Assembly: GCA_021234155.1 (NCBI GenBank)
Contig: JAJEKV010000012.1
Span: 10,010,448 to 10,074,447, forward strand
DNA length: 64,000 nt
Reading direction: 5' to 3'
Source of the DNA: Isoetes taiwanensis
Taxonomy: Eukaryota > Streptophyta > Lycopodiopsida > Isoetales > Isoetaceae
Below are positions 9,890 through 21,429 of the stretch, one piece after another. A program made the position numbers and the translations under genes. Position 1 is the first letter of the stretch. Each line of letters opens with the position of its first letter. The notes beneath the pieces were generated by a model that was not told where the DNA came from, did no database searches, and saw only the letters and a program-made list of their open reading frames with translations.

Positions 9890-12880
9890 GAAATGGAGGA
9901 AGTGTTTCCGAGGGCGGAATCCAACAGGTTTGAAAGTGATCCTCACGAGAATGAGGACGGGCGCCATTATGGTAAGTGCCAATGAGGTCTTGGCGGTCCA
10001 AGAGCATCGAGTGTTGAGCCCAAGGGCGTGATCTCGCATCAATAAGAAATTTAGAGCGCACCATGCCTTCCAGGGCGCATGTGCTTCGAAGGAACAAACC
10101 GGCATTCCATGAGAAGGCGGTCCGAGAGACCGAAGGCACCGACGCCGGCATTCGGGTTGCAATTAAAAGATGGACGCCGATTTAAAGAGCTTACCGGGAT
10201 GCGTTGAGAACAAAGACGTAAAACCAGCTTTGACGGTGAACGGAAGGGTCCGGTGAGGTGGCAAAGATTTCGCAAGAAGGTATCAAGGCCATGAAGAGCA
10301 TCACCGGCCGTTGCCAACCACGCCATTAGCAATATAGATCCAATTTGCGGCAGGTTCCAAGGTTGCACCATCTTCCCACTCGTGAGCGTCCGGACAAAAC
10401 GGGATCCCACCAAGATCCGGCCGAAGTTCGGGGAGGAGTCCACCCGGGGCGTGGCCATCCATGACCTTCGGCCCAAAAGGGGAGACGCCAATCGAGGTGA
10501 GGAACCGGGGCGTGGAAGGACACCCGCTGAAGCATATGGAGAGGGAGCCATGCCCGTGGGCGTGGGCCGAAGTCCGCCCCCGAATGCACCTAACAAGGTC
10601 GAGATCAAGAGCTTTGCACCACCGATCCCACTCGGAAGTAGAGAGCCGAGTATAGACAGAGGACTATCCCAGCCGCGGGTACCGCCTTGCTATCCGTATG
10701 GGCACGCATAATTGATTGTAGCCGCCAAATGCTGCGATATAAACTTGGGCAAACGGAAGATCCTCGGGATGCCCAAGATTCTTCCAAGACTTGTTCCAGC
10801 GTCGGGCTTTGCCATAGAGGTAAAATGATGAGCAAGCTCGGGCATGTACTCGATGAAGAGCGTGGTGTCCTATCATGGTCGGACAGATATGGGTTGTTGT
10901 CCAAGAGCAACCATTGAATATGTGAGTCACCCTGAAAGTTCTGATATGGCCCATCACGAAATTTGTCCTGTGTATCAGCCAGATAGAAGTCATGGAAAAT
11001 GTACACCATCGGCTGAACAACTCTGAAGGTTATCAAATCCGGATCTTCACAGTGAATGAGGTCAAAGACTAAAAGGGTGCAGAGTAAACCTTTGTTTTCA
11101 ACAGAGAGGTCTGGCCAGATCCGAAGAAAATCCGCAGCAGGCGCAGTGGACATCAATCGGACCATCTACCGCGATACCACTTCGAAGAAAGAGGTGCCGC
11201 GTGGGCAACCACATAATCGAGATAACTGGAAGGAATAGGGAAGTCGACTGGCATGTTGAGGGCGATGGTAATGTAGCCTTCTTGTTTGGTTTGGGCCTCA
11301 TCACAGACCGAATGCCTTGTCAGAAGCTGTTGCCCGAGGTCACGGATCCGTTCTCCCTTTCTAACGTATATGGACTCGATCACGGACCCGCTTTTTGAGG
11401 AAGCGTGGCATGTGAAGAGGATTGCCCAGAGGATTGAGTCGGAGCATGGCAATCTGCGCCATCAATAATTTTCGTTTCGAGCCTCCGTAGAAGCGATCTT
11501 GGAGAGGCGTGGAGCGAGAGGTCGGCGTGGATGGTGAAGCTTCTAAAGAGGTGATTCGAGAATCACGCTCGCGGAGGTCCCGAACTTGTCGGGGTAATTC
11601 CGAAAGCTCAAGATACAAGGTGTTGATTTTGCCAAGGTCTTTCTCCTTGTCGCCCAAGAGGGTATCCTTGGTTTTGACATGATCCGGCCAATTCTCGAAT
11701 CGTGGATCGCGAATCGAGCCCGCTGATCGCCAGCGTGGTGTTTTGATCGTGGGCGCTTTTGAGTGCCTCACGGGCCTCTAAAAAGAGCCTCGTGCTTTTC
11801 TTGAAGTTTGTCCTCCGAGTTTGAACTTGTGTGTTGGCAGCGTGAAGGTCTCGTTGAACGGCATCCGAGGCCTCCGGGACGCTTTTGAACACCATTCATG
11901 AGAGCCGCCCCGTGATTCTTGGAGCTTCGCATGGCGCGGCTTGAACATCCCGGCCGGGTATTGATACGTAAGCCGGGCGAGGATGTGGAGGAGCAGTGGC
12001 CTTGTTGCTGCCTTGTCCGAGATGTTTGAGAGACATGACGGGAAGAGGAGGGCGCCGGTTTCAAGTGGGAGGAAGAGGTGATGCGATACGCGTGGCATTG
12101 GCGCTGATCATGACCCGCCAGGAGAAGAAGGGTGTGAAGGAGCACCGGCCGAAGTTTGAGGAAGGGAATGAAGGGACCTGGCTGAAAGTGGAAGCATGAG
12201 AAACGTAAGGTGAGGGAGGAAGGTAACGATTTAATGATGGCTTGAAGATGGCCACCCACTGAGGCTTCAAAGACAGAGGAGGGGGCAGCTCGAATGCGGT
12301 CGACTTCATGAAGGAGGCGGTAAAACAACAGCTGTGGCCAATCAATATGGTGGTTGGAGCGGATGGCTGTGATCACCATATTATAGAACGGCTTATTGAT
12401 ATGGGTGTTCTTGATAGAATACATTAAGCAATTTGGCGCCACGTAAACTTGATAAAAAGTGTCATGGCTTTTGGCAATATTGGTGAGGCGATGCATGTTG
12501 GCTTGATAAGCAGGAGCGCCAAACTGAGTGACATCTATGTCCTGTAAGGCAGCCCAAGATAAAGAAGGGGTTTGCAAAGGAATACGAAATACCTCAAAAA
12601 TCAGGGGCTGAGTAAGCAAAATGGTGGTGCCATCGACCACAGTAGCATATCCGTTCGGGCTGTTGACGATGTGAGCGATGAACTGCTTCAATTGTTCTGG
12701 ATTTGGGGCCGGGAGGTCCATTTGCGAGAATTCATAAAGCTGCTGGCGTTCCGCGACTTCCCGATTCGGACCAACAAGGGCCTCGCGAAAGGTGGGTGTC
12801 GAGAAAGACACAGACTCGAAAGAAGCCGGATCCCTTGGAGCAGAAGCTTGAAGAGTAGGAAATTTGCGTGCAGTAGCCAT
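9890..12880 (-). pseudogene. Extra sense ORF downstream of integrase (outer copy), frameshifted
   Basis: The start ATG is taken at 12880 because the parallel copy starts at the same place (25229). The N-terminal half (to about 12100) is a globular domain with FSTPTFREALVGPN, YEFSQMDLPAPNP and VVDGTTILLTQPLIFEVF. In layout it resembles the Transposase_32-type 'plant transposon protein' ORFs of Athila/Tat elements; that is inference. The middle (about 11900-11400) is charged and coiled-coil-like. The C-terminal part (11300-9900) holds segments such as FHDFYLADTQDKFRDGP and LLLDNNPYLSDHD, split across frames. A longer open frame extends upstream to 13357, but its extra residues are not conserved in sense and overlap the divergent promoter region. 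Function unknown. Confidence 0.65.
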
Positions 12881-13344
12881 GACAAAGAGCGTCGGAAAGG
12901 AGCAGGGAGAATGCGCTTGAGAAGACGGATTGCGGAGAGCGGAAGATGAAAATGCAGAGAGGCGAAAAGGTTTTAGGGCGCACAAGTGTTGGCGAAAGGG
13001 CATGATGAGAATGAACCAGCAACCGTTGATGATGCCATGTGGCGACAGATGCGGAGGAGGCAATTGAGAGGCAAAATTTTGGCTAAGTCCCCAAACGGTT
13101 AAAGGAAGAAGCAATGAACGATGGCGATGAGACGTAAGGGAATGATCTGATGTGACAGCTGGCAAAAGGACACACCTTAATGTTCGACGGACGTGAAAAG
13201 AAGGAAGGTCATTTAATGCTGGCGACTCGAAGTGGGATATCATTAAAACGAAGGTGTCAGAAGGTACCATGGCTAGATATGCGGCGGGAGAAAAGATTCT
13301 GGAATTAGAAAGAGCCTTGCATTGCGAACACGTTGTCGAATTTT

Positions 13345-13390
13345 CTGATTGGTCCACGTCGACAGGGAGGTCCTCGGTTGGCTATATAAG
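13345..13390 (+). promoter_or_regulatory. Promoter-like block for the antisense ORF
   Basis: A CCAAT-type box in reverse (GATTGGTCC at 13347) lies about 35 bp before TATATAAG at 13383-13390. The block GATTGGTCCACGTCGACA..GGCTATATAAGACGAAC is almost unchanged at 24721-24770 (minus) in the second copy, although neighbouring bases differ. This is the sequence basis for calling the small ORF downstream an expressed unit. Confidence 0.6.
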
Positions 13391-13419
13391 ACGAACAGTG
13401 GGTGAAGCTGAGACACCCG

Positions 13420-13686
13420 ATGGCGCTCAGTTGGTCTGCTGCTGGACTTCACGACAAGTGCACCATGCCGTCTAACTGCCTGGAGTGGATTACATGCAAG
13501 ATGGACTGCTTGGACCTGTGGAGGTGCCACAACCGTGGCATTGCCATGGATGGGTGGTGTGCAGGGATGGCTGAGCATCTCGATCCCCTTACCAACGGGA
13601 TGGAGGTGGTGATTCACCTGCGCTGGGATCCGGAGCAGAACTACTACCACATCCTGCGCATCACCTCTGCTCCGAACCCGGAGTAG
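13420..13686 (+). CDS. Small Cys-rich ORF antisense to gag-pol
   Basis: Lies between integrase and the extra ORF, on the strand opposite to both. It starts at ATG 13420 (89 codons, including stop) or at the better-placed CACCATGC at 13465 (73 residues). The N-terminal part is Cys-rich (NCLEWITCKMDC, then DLWRCHNRG). The C-terminal half contains WDPEQNYYHILRITSAPNPE. A TATA box lies about 30 bp upstream of the first ATG and an AT-rich TATAATATAAATA motif lies about 100 bp downstream. The second copy (24421-24638) keeps EWITCKMNC and MEVV but is frameshifted. Antisense ORFs in this position are known in Tat-lineage elements (such as Grande). I do not recognise this protein. Confidence 0.6.
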   Translation: MALSWSAAGLHDKCTMPSNCLEWITCKMDCLDLWRCHNRGIAMDGWCAGMAEHLDPLTNGMEVVIHLRWDPEQNYYHILRITSAPNPE

Positions 13687-13809
13687 AGGGTGTTTCTCCT
13701 TAGGATTTTGTAAATAGGGCACTGCCCATAGAGCGATGCTCATAGCGGAAATAGATGGGCTCTGCCCTCATTTTGTAAAAATTTGCCTCTATAATATAAA
13801 TATGCGTCT

Positions 13810-14800
13810 TTAGTCACTATCTGGGGAGTCAAGTGCTGGTGTTACATCTGGTGTAGGACTGTCTGTATTTGTTGCATGAAATTGTTTGAGGCGAAAGCCA
13901 TTAACTGGTGTAGGTAATGGAGTGCCATCTAGTTCGGCCAGCTTGAAAACACTGGGTTGCACAACTTGAATGATTTGATACGGACCAAGCCATCGAAACT
14001 TTAACTTGCCCGGAAAATTTTTGTAACGAGAATCATAAAGAAGAACCAAATCACCTTCTTTGAATGTTTTTGTCTTAAGACGCTTGTCATGTAAAGATTT
14101 TTGCAGCTGTTGTCCATGAAGAACACGAATGTAAGCATCGCGCCGAAGTTCATCCAACTGTTCCAATTGATAAACCCTTTCCTTGAGTGCAGCAGGTGGA
14201 TTATGGGCTGTAGCAAGTTGAAAACGGAGAGTTGGAAGAATATATTCAAAAGGCATGAGAGCTTCTTGACCATAAACCAGTTTGAAGGGAGTGTGACCAG
14301 TAGCTATTTTGAAACTAGTGTTGTAAGCTCAAAGAACAGTAGGCAACTTGTCCTGCCAATCTGTTCGCGAAGCGTCACAAATTTTCTTGAGAACGGTGAT
14401 GAGTGTTTTGTTGGTACTTTCAGCCAAGCCATTTCCTTGAGGATAATAGGGTGTACTCTTCCGGTGTTGGATGTGAAGATAATCCGTCAGCTCTTTGATA
14501 GTATGATTGACAAAATGCATGCCACGATCGCTAACAAGTTTCGTGGGACAACCAAAATGCGTGATGATATGCGTGTAGAGGACCTTGGCTGCTGGAAGTG
14601 CACAAGGTTCGGCCCATTTGGTAGCATAATCCATGATGACCAGAATATAGCGGGCATGGGTGTGCCGCGCCGGTGGGTCCATGGGCCCCACAAAATCCAT
14701 TCCCCATTTGCTGAAGGGATGTGGCGTGGCGACCGGCGTCAAGGGCAGAGCGTCACGGGCCGTGGGCTTTCCCACACGCTGACAGACGTCACACGTGCGA
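13810..14800 (-). pseudogene. Integrase core and C-terminus (outer gypsy)
   Basis: Integrase inserts the cDNA into host DNA. The DDE triad is visible: GMDFVGP near 14700, VSDRGMHF near 14555 and GLAESTNK near 14430. A frame change at about 14330 separates the core from the C-terminal part (14256-13810), which has KTFKEGDLVLLYD and FRWLGPYQII, the usual GPY/F-type box. There is no chromodomain, as expected outside the chromoviruses. The stop at 13810-13812 ends pol, and the antisense unit follows. Confidence 0.85.
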
Positions 14801-15600
14801 GCATAAGCATGGGCATCTTTGAAGAGCGTGGGCCAGAAGTATCCTGCCAGAAGAATTTTGCGTGCCGTGGCGTCACCACTAAAATGACCACCACCAAGCC
14901 CATCGTGGGCTTGTCGAACAATATCGGGCACCTCATGAGGAAGGACACAACGTCTGAGGACCATGTCTTTGCCGCGTTTGTACAAATGGCCTGCAACCAT
15001 GGTATAGTCACGGACCTCTCTGAGAAATTGACGGTGGCAGGAGCGAAGCTTTTCTGGAGAGAGCGTCGGATCGACGGGAGGAAGAGCACTAGTGAGAAGA
15101 TATTGCTGAAAGTTATGAAACCAATGTGGCGTGGCCGTGACCAGGAACAATTGAGCGTCTGGAAAGGCGTCAGAAACACCCGTGGAGGGATCATCCGTGT
15201 GGATGCGTGAAAGATAATCAGGCACCACATGAGACTTGCCTGCCTTATGGACAATTTCAAAGGGAGCGAACTCTTGCAGAAGAAGGACCCAACGAGCAAT
15301 TCGGCCCGTGGGCGTGGCTTTGTTGATCAAATAAAGAAGAGCTTGATGGTCAACAAAGAACTTAATCTGGCTACCCAACAGATAATGTCTGAAACGTTGG
15401 ACACAGAAAACTAAACCCAAAGCTTCTCGTTCCATGGCAGAATAGTTGCGCTCGGCAGGATTGAGTTTCCGGCTGGCATAGCGGAGTGGTTTATCCGTGA
15501 TGTCATCATAGGCCTGAGAGAGAACAGCACCAATGGCAAAAGCAGAGACATCTACATGAACGTGGAAAGGCTTGTCCCATTGAGGAGGAGCAAGGACCGG
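14801..15600 (-). pseudogene. RNase H and integrase zinc-binding region (outer gypsy)
   Basis: In one long frame (14329-15990), RNase H begins at FHVHVDVSAFAIGAVLSQ (about 15560). It continues with KLNPAERNYSAMEREALGLVF and FFVDHQALLYLI and ends near VVPDYLSRI (about 15200). The integrase HHCC finger follows: GLGGGHFSGDATARKI then CDVCQRVG near 14790. The frame is intact through these domains. Confidence 0.85.
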
Positions 15601-16935
15601 GGCCTGAGTAAGTAACAGCTTCAACTTCTGAAAAGAAGCTTCCGCTTGAAAATTCCAAGCCCAAGTGGATTCATCACCCGTAAGTTTATGAATGGGGTCA
15701 GCTATAGCTGCAAGTCCAGGAATGAAGGTGGAATAGTAATTGACCTTACCCAGGAAGGAGCGTGTCTCTTTGATATTAGACGGTGCTTGAGCTTTCAGGA
15801 CACAACTGATTTTAGCGGGATCCGTGGTGATGCCTTCTTTACTGACCACATGACCCAACAGAACGCCTGAGGTGACGCAGAAAGTGCACTTCTCAGGATT
15901 GAGACTAATGCCAGACTCATCACATTTTTGAAAGACAAGCTCCAATTTGTCCAAGTGATCATCCATGGAGTCAGAGGCGTAAAAAATCATCTTGGAAGAT
16001 CTGAAGAAAAGATTTATCCTTCATGAAGTCTTGAAAGACGGAGAGCATGATGCGCTGAAAGGTTGAAGGAGAGTTTGACAAACCAAAAGGGACCACCTTG
16101 TAGGCAAAAGTGCCCCACGGGGTGGTGAAGGTAGTTTTGAGTTGATCTTCTTGCTTGATAGAAATTTGATTGTACCCAGAAAAACCATCCATGAAAGAGT
16201 ACATCTCATGACCAAAGAACTTCTTCAAGAACCGGTCGCTGAAGGGAAGCGGAAAGTGATCACGCCCGCGGGCTTGATTGAGTTTTTCAGAATCCACGCA
16301 AACGCAGATCTTACCATTGTGTTTGAGAGCAATGACGATGGGGCTCACCCACTCGTAATGTTTGACCTCATAAATCAGGCCAGCCGACCAAGAGTTTGTC
16401 AATTTCAGCCTTTGACGTCCACGGTAATTGGGGTTGAGCCTGTACTGTCGTTGCTAGATTGGGCGTGCATCAGATTTGGTAGGAATGGTGAGTTCCCCCA
16501 ATTCTTTTTTGATACCTCGAAGGTCTTTGTAGCTCCAAGCAAAAATATGTTTGAATTTCTTGAACAGCGTCACAGCGCGTGCTTTATAGGGCGGTGGGAG
16601 TTTAGCAGCTAAGCGGACTGGTTGATTGTTTCCAATGTCCATGATTTCCACCTCTGGAGTTTGAATATGAGGAACAACCTCCGTGTCCTGAACCTGATGA
16701 GCAGGAGGCTGAAGCATGACGGGAGGAGCAGCATTTTGCGTGGTGAAGAAAAGAGGCTGCTGAGCGTCATCAAGCAAGGGTTGCTTCATGACGGCATGAA
16801 CATCAACTGTCGCTGAAGGAGGAAGTGGGTCAGAAAAATGATCAAGACGTTGAATGCGGTTGCAGGAAGCCAGGTAAGGGTCCAAAAGAGCCGCGTACCG
16901 GGTCCTCATCGAAGGCCATGTCACCCCAAGGATCA
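15601..16935 (-). pseudogene. Reverse transcriptase (outer gypsy), frameshifted
   Basis: RT blocks in order: EWVSPIVIALKHNGKICVCVD, DHFPLPFSDRF, YSFMDGFSGYNQISIKQ, TTPWGTFAYKVVPFGLSNSP, LQIFQDDF (about 16010), then ISLNPEKCTFCV and FLGKVNYYSTFIPGL. Frame changes occur near 16430 and near 15990. The catalytic block reads FQDD where most gypsy RTs have YxDD or FMDD; the inner copy has the same. The N-terminal stretch 16454-16935 links protease and RT and contains RAVTLFKKFKHIFAWSYKDL. Confidence 0.85.
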
Positions 16936-17706
16936 AAGATACTCGTGGTAAGATGAGAGAGGCGCACTACTGGAGGAGCTTGAACATGATATATATTTTG
17001 TGCTTCTTCTAGTGTCAGAGATGGAGGGTTCAGCATTCTCGACAGAGATTAATTTGCCAGTTTCCAGATCCATTGTGGCATTGAGATGGCCATCGGTGAT
17101 GACAAGTTGGTCCGTGGCCCAGTAGTGAATACTCTTTGCCTGTCGGAGAAAAGGTCTGCCGACGAGCATTTCATAATCACTAGGATCCTCTCCGGCTTTC
17201 CAAACTCCAAATTCCAAAGGGAATTTGAGATCGCCAATACTGATATAGAGAAGAGGAGTGACACCTTGAGGACGCGTGATATGGCCATTGGCCAACTTGA
17301 TGTCATAAGGAGCACGATACAATTGTTTGATGCCCAATTGCTTGCGTAGCTTATCAGTGATGAGATTGACAGCACTAGCACCATCAATTTGAACATGATT
17401 GACTTGCTGATTGCCCACCGTGGCATGCACCGTGGGCGTGGAGGTCGCAACAGCTCCTACCAGAACCGTTGGAAGAGGTAACTGATCTTTAAGAGCCGGA
17501 CAGAGTTTCAAAATAGTGGTCAGGCTCAAAGGAATCTTGATCTTGGCGAGTTCCTCTTGAAGTTCCAAAGGAACATGTGAAAAGGGGTCCGCAGGGTCCA
17601 GTGGAGCTGGTGTCGTGGGTAAAGAAGCAGAAACTTCTTTGAGAAGATCTACCTCAGCAACAATATTTGGATACGTCTGAGAGCGGGCACCAGTGGATGA
17701 TGACGG
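16936..17706 (-). pseudogene. Gag C-terminus and aspartic protease (outer gypsy)
   Basis: The frame 16933-17769 carries PADPFSHVPLELQEELAKI, then a retropepsin with VNHVQIDGASAVNLI (near 17390), a flap-like PLEFGVWKAGEDPSDYE and the MLVGRPFL block. The active-site motif is DGAS in place of the usual D(S/T)GA. At 17706 the coding sequence is cut by the inner element. Across the insertion, with one GACGG removed, it continues in frame from gag at 28796. Confidence 0.8.
17702..17706. repeat. Target site duplication GACGG, left copy
   Basis: GACGG directly precedes the inner LTR start TGTTAG and recurs at 28791-28795 directly after CCAAACA. Confidence 0.9.
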
Positions 17707-18282
17707 TGTTAGTCCTGTGCCTCCTGGTACAGGACTATTCATGCATACGTCAGACCAGGTCAAGCTCAAAGATCCTCAGTCAACCACGGGTCAGACATCC
17801 AAGCCTCCACAGAAGACTAAGCAGGCCACGCAGTCAAAGCCTTTGGCGGTCAACAAGAGGGCCGCCGGACAAGTGACGGCCCGCCACCGCCAGCGTCGGC
17901 GTCCGGCGTGATTCTAGGCACTTCAAGAGGCACCGCCAACATTCCTCAAATCAGGCCTCCTTCCAGGAGTCGGCAACCGAGATCGAAAGTGTCTATATTG
18001 GGCCCAAGGCCATTGTACTATATATATGAGTAGAGTTAGCTCATAAGTTTTTAGATGAGTTTTGAGTCTTGTCTCCTTTCAGTTTTCTCTCTATTGCGAG
18101 AGCTCATGTACTTTCATCATTGATATCAAGGAAGCTTATCATCTTTCTCTCATTTGTTCTGTTCTCTTCTTTTTTCTTCTCTTTCAAGCCAAATCCCGCG
18201 TGACATAGTCCCCGGACTCTCTGTTAGATCCACGGGTCCTCACTGGAGGGTGTCTTCCAGAGTTCGAACCCGGACCCCAAAA
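17707..18282 (+). repeat. 5' LTR of inner element
   Basis: Starts TGTTAGTCCTGTGCC and ends ACCCCAAAAC, the final CA being altered. The TATA box CTATATATATGAG lies near 18018-18030. The R/U5 half matches the partner LTR nearly base for base. The GC-rich first 300 bp shows many small indels against it. Confidence 0.88.
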
Positions 18283-18298
18283 CGCCGCTGCCGGGGAT
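18283..18298 (+). promoter_or_regulatory. Primer binding site, tRNA-Asp-like
   Basis: GCCGCTGCCGGGGATGC directly after the LTR resembles the tRNA-Asp-complementary primer site (TGGCGCCGTTGCCGGGGA) used by Athila-type elements. The outer copy has TCGCCGCTGCCGGGG at 30872-30886 on the minus strand, three bases from its LTR. Confidence 0.65.
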
Positions 18299-18328
18299 GC
18301 GATTTTCTCCTACTTTAAATGCAGCCGC

Positions 18329-20600
18329 CATGTCCGTAATTTCACGCCGGAAGAACTCCTTTCTCGGACGGCATCTCGCTTGGAGCGCCATGGCGTCGAA
18401 ACCGCGCGACATGTATGGATCTGCTTATGACATAGAGGGAGGCCATCTTCGGTCTAGGGCTCAGTCCGCGCCACCCACCCCTCGTGCCCGGGTCTCGTCC
18501 CAGTTCCCCGCCCCAAGCGTGCAAACATTGCTCACAACCTCGGTCCCCTCATCACTATCGGGGAGCCTTATCCGCTCAACCTTCTCCACCGTACTTTCAT
18601 ACCCTGAACATGCCTACATCCATCATTCTTCGGGCCATACGCCTCTTCCTTCCGAACCATCATCTCCCCGGGTGGGCATGGCTATCCACATGTCTCCTTT
18701 CTTTTGCCCCGAATATCCTTTCCCTACGTTTCCCCTTTGCTCTTCCATTTTACAACCTTACAGATCTAAAAACCAATGCTCCGGCTACTTCAGTTTCTCA
18801 ACCGCAGTCACCCCTTCATCAGGGTCCGTCAGGCACAATGCCAAATCCACCTCAACCTCAATATCCTCACTATCCTGTTCCTGTCCAGCCCAGCACTTTC
18901 ACATCTACCTTTCAGACTCTGAAACTGACTTATCCCACCTTTGGCAACACGAAAGGCAAACCGCTAGACCAAAGTGCTCAGGCCCACATGGAAGAATTTG
19001 AGGCTCTAGCTGTCCTAAATGGGCACGCGCAACCTCAACTGAAATTTCACATCTTTTCCACCCACACCAAGGTGGTAGCTCTCCTCATCAATGGCTCATG
19101 TCCAACAAAAGCCATTGGAAACGGATCTGGTCCGAAATGCGATCGCTTTTACGTCTCATTACGGGACCACGGATGATGATCAACTTCATCTCAAGCAACT
19201 CAATGAACTTCAACAAGAGCCCACTGAGTCCGGGATTTTATGGATCGACTTCACATTCTCGCCAAGAAGCTCAAGGAGTACCCTACACGAGCCAGATTTT
19301 GGTCCGGTTTCTCCAAGGACTTCCTCCCGCTATTCGACTCATGATCGAATACTGCGCCCAAAAACTTTGGAGCAAGGCTATCGACCTTGTCAATCACTCC
19401 GTCAATGTTTCCTCCCGAGGCGTGGCTCTTCAAGAGCTCCCGTTCATTCCACCCGTCATGGTTCCACAAACGGCTGTTCAGCCTCAACACGCTAATCCAC
19501 AGCGCAGTCAAATCTGGTGCCATATTTGCAAATATCAAGGCCATTTGGCCAATGAGTGCAACTCCACCAATGGCCCGCCTCATTGCAAGCGATGCAACAT
19601 GTGCAATCATGCCACGGAAGAGTGCACTCGCACTCATCCCACACCGTTCCGCAACAAAATGGTTTATCAAGTACAAACCACACCTCAGTCCCAAACGCGA
19701 CTATCGCAAGACCACCTCTTCGGTGCAGCCCGCAGCCCACGCAACTCTATCAGCAACAGGACCAACCACGGGGATCCAACCAACGACCTCCTTTTGATCC
19801 TTCTAAAGCTCAGTGTTATCACTGTCAAGAATGGGGTCATACCACCACGGCGTGTCCTCAACTTCCACAGGTTCAGGTACAGCTTCCTGGTACCAATCAG
19901 ACCACATCGGTCCGCCTCACGGCTTACCAACTCTGGCTAGCTAATGGCAAACAAGGCCCGCGACCAGTTCTTACGAAGCCCCCAAGAGCGCCTCAGCAAT
20001 CACGCTATCAACCAGCTCCAGCAAATCAACCTCAGCTGGATCAACAAGCCCAAGAGGAAATTTTTCAGGCACTCAATCCTCCCGTACAGCCGTCAAATTG
20101 GGTTGGTCTAGTTTCACGCCAGACCAAGGCATCACGTCCCTTGACTATTATTCAGAAGGACACGCAACCTGCCTTTGCAGTTGACACCCTTCCTCATGAG
20201 GACGAAAAAAAGGTTCACTTTGCACCTGACTTAGAAAAGCTCATGCCAAATGTCATGCCCAAAGTTCGCCAAAGCATTTTGAATCTCATGCAAGCTGCTG
20301 AAGGCCGCACATTGGCAAATGTTCATGCCACCACTAGAGCTCAACAAAGACAAGAAACACCTTCCACATCTCAACCTCCACGCCTCGGACATATCCCAAT
20401 ATTGCAGCCGAGGTTGCCTTACTCAAAAGTTCTTTGCTTCCCGCCACGCACTCCCCCGCACTGGAACCAAAGAGATCCTTTTTCTCATGTACCTCTTGAA
20501 CTCCAAGAGGAGCTTGCCAAGATCAAAATTCCTTTAAGCTTGGCTACCATTTTAAAACTCGGTCCCTGCTCTCAAGGACCAGTTACCACTCCCAAGCTGT
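18329..20600 (+). pseudogene. gag (inner gypsy), frameshifted, three zinc knuckles
   Basis: The capsid part contains LTYPTFGNTKGKPLDQSAQ and AHMEEFEALAVLNGHAQ, as in the outer copy. Three CX2CX4HX4C knuckles are visible: CHICKYQGHLANEC (about 19518), CKRCNMCNHATEEC (about 19583) and CYHCQEWGHTTTAC (about 19814). The Gag C-terminus (DTQPAFAVDTLPHEDEKKVHF) leads towards protease. At least three frame changes break it. Gag forms the cytoplasmic particle and binds the RNA genome. Confidence 0.8.
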
Positions 20601-20619
20601 TTTAGTTGGGGTGAAGCTA

Positions 20620-21110
20620 CCTCTACACCCACGGTCCATGCAACGGTGGGAAATCAGCAAGTCAACCATGTTCAAATCGATGGAGGTAGTGCAAATCAAT
20701 CTCATCACGGATAAACTCCGCAAGAAACAAATGGGCATCACCCAACTCTTTTCGTGCCCCATATGACATCAAATTGGCTAATGGCCATATCACGAGACCT
20801 CAAGGCCACACCTATTCTTCACATCAACATTGGAGATCTCCGCTTTCCCATGGAATTTGGAGTTTGGAAAGTCTGGCGAAGATCCGGTGACTATGAAATG
20901 CTGGTGGGAAGACCCTTTCTCCCGCCGGGCAAAGAGTATCCATTCATGGGCCACGGACCGGTTAGTCATCACAGATGGTCATCTCAATGCCACCATGGAC
21001 TTGCAAACAAAAGGGATCATTTCCGTTGACAATGCGGAACCCTCTCTCGCATTAATCGATTCTCAAGACGCCAGAATATTTATCAAGTTCGGGCTACCCT
21101 GGGCGTCCGC
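20620..21110 (+). pseudogene. Aspartic protease (inner gypsy), frameshifted
   Basis: Homologous to 16936-17500. It keeps HATVGNQQVNHVQIDG near 20640-20685, where the frame then breaks, and later MEFGVWK, YEMLVGRPFL and DGHLNATMDL. The active-site region reads DGGSA against DGASA in the outer copy. Confidence 0.7.
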
Positions 21111-21429
21111 CTCTGTCATCCTACCCCGAATATGTTGATCCTGGGGAGAAATGACTCTTGATCGTGGGACCGTGGGCTGCCTTTGCTTGACCCCTACGGC
21201 TCCTTGCAATCGAATCCAACGCTGTAGATCACTTTTTGACGCCGACACTTCGCAACTCCCCGTTGATGTACACGCCGCCATGAAGCAACCATCGCTAGAT
21301 GACACCGGAAGCAACCTCTCTTTTTCACCACGCAAAGTGCCACGCGATCCGGTTATGCTCCAACCTCCCGCACACATTGTCCGGGATAATTGAAGTCATA
21401 CCCCATATTCGGACTCTCAAGTCGAGATT

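Noticed and set aside
10051-11165. Separate genes from the many 90-190-codon frames on both strands
   Set aside because: They are pieces and shadows of one frameshifted extra ORF, shown by the matching order of segments in the 26.1-28.2 kb copy.
12881-13357. N-terminal 159 codons of the long minus-strand frame ending at 11768
   Set aside because: Lies upstream of the conserved ATG at 12880 and overlaps the divergent promoter region; not kept as sense coding in the second copy.
14101-15210. 369-codon plus-strand ORF
   Set aside because: Antisense to the integrase/RNase H frame of the outer gypsy element. Its composition follows from the coding strand and it has no domain.
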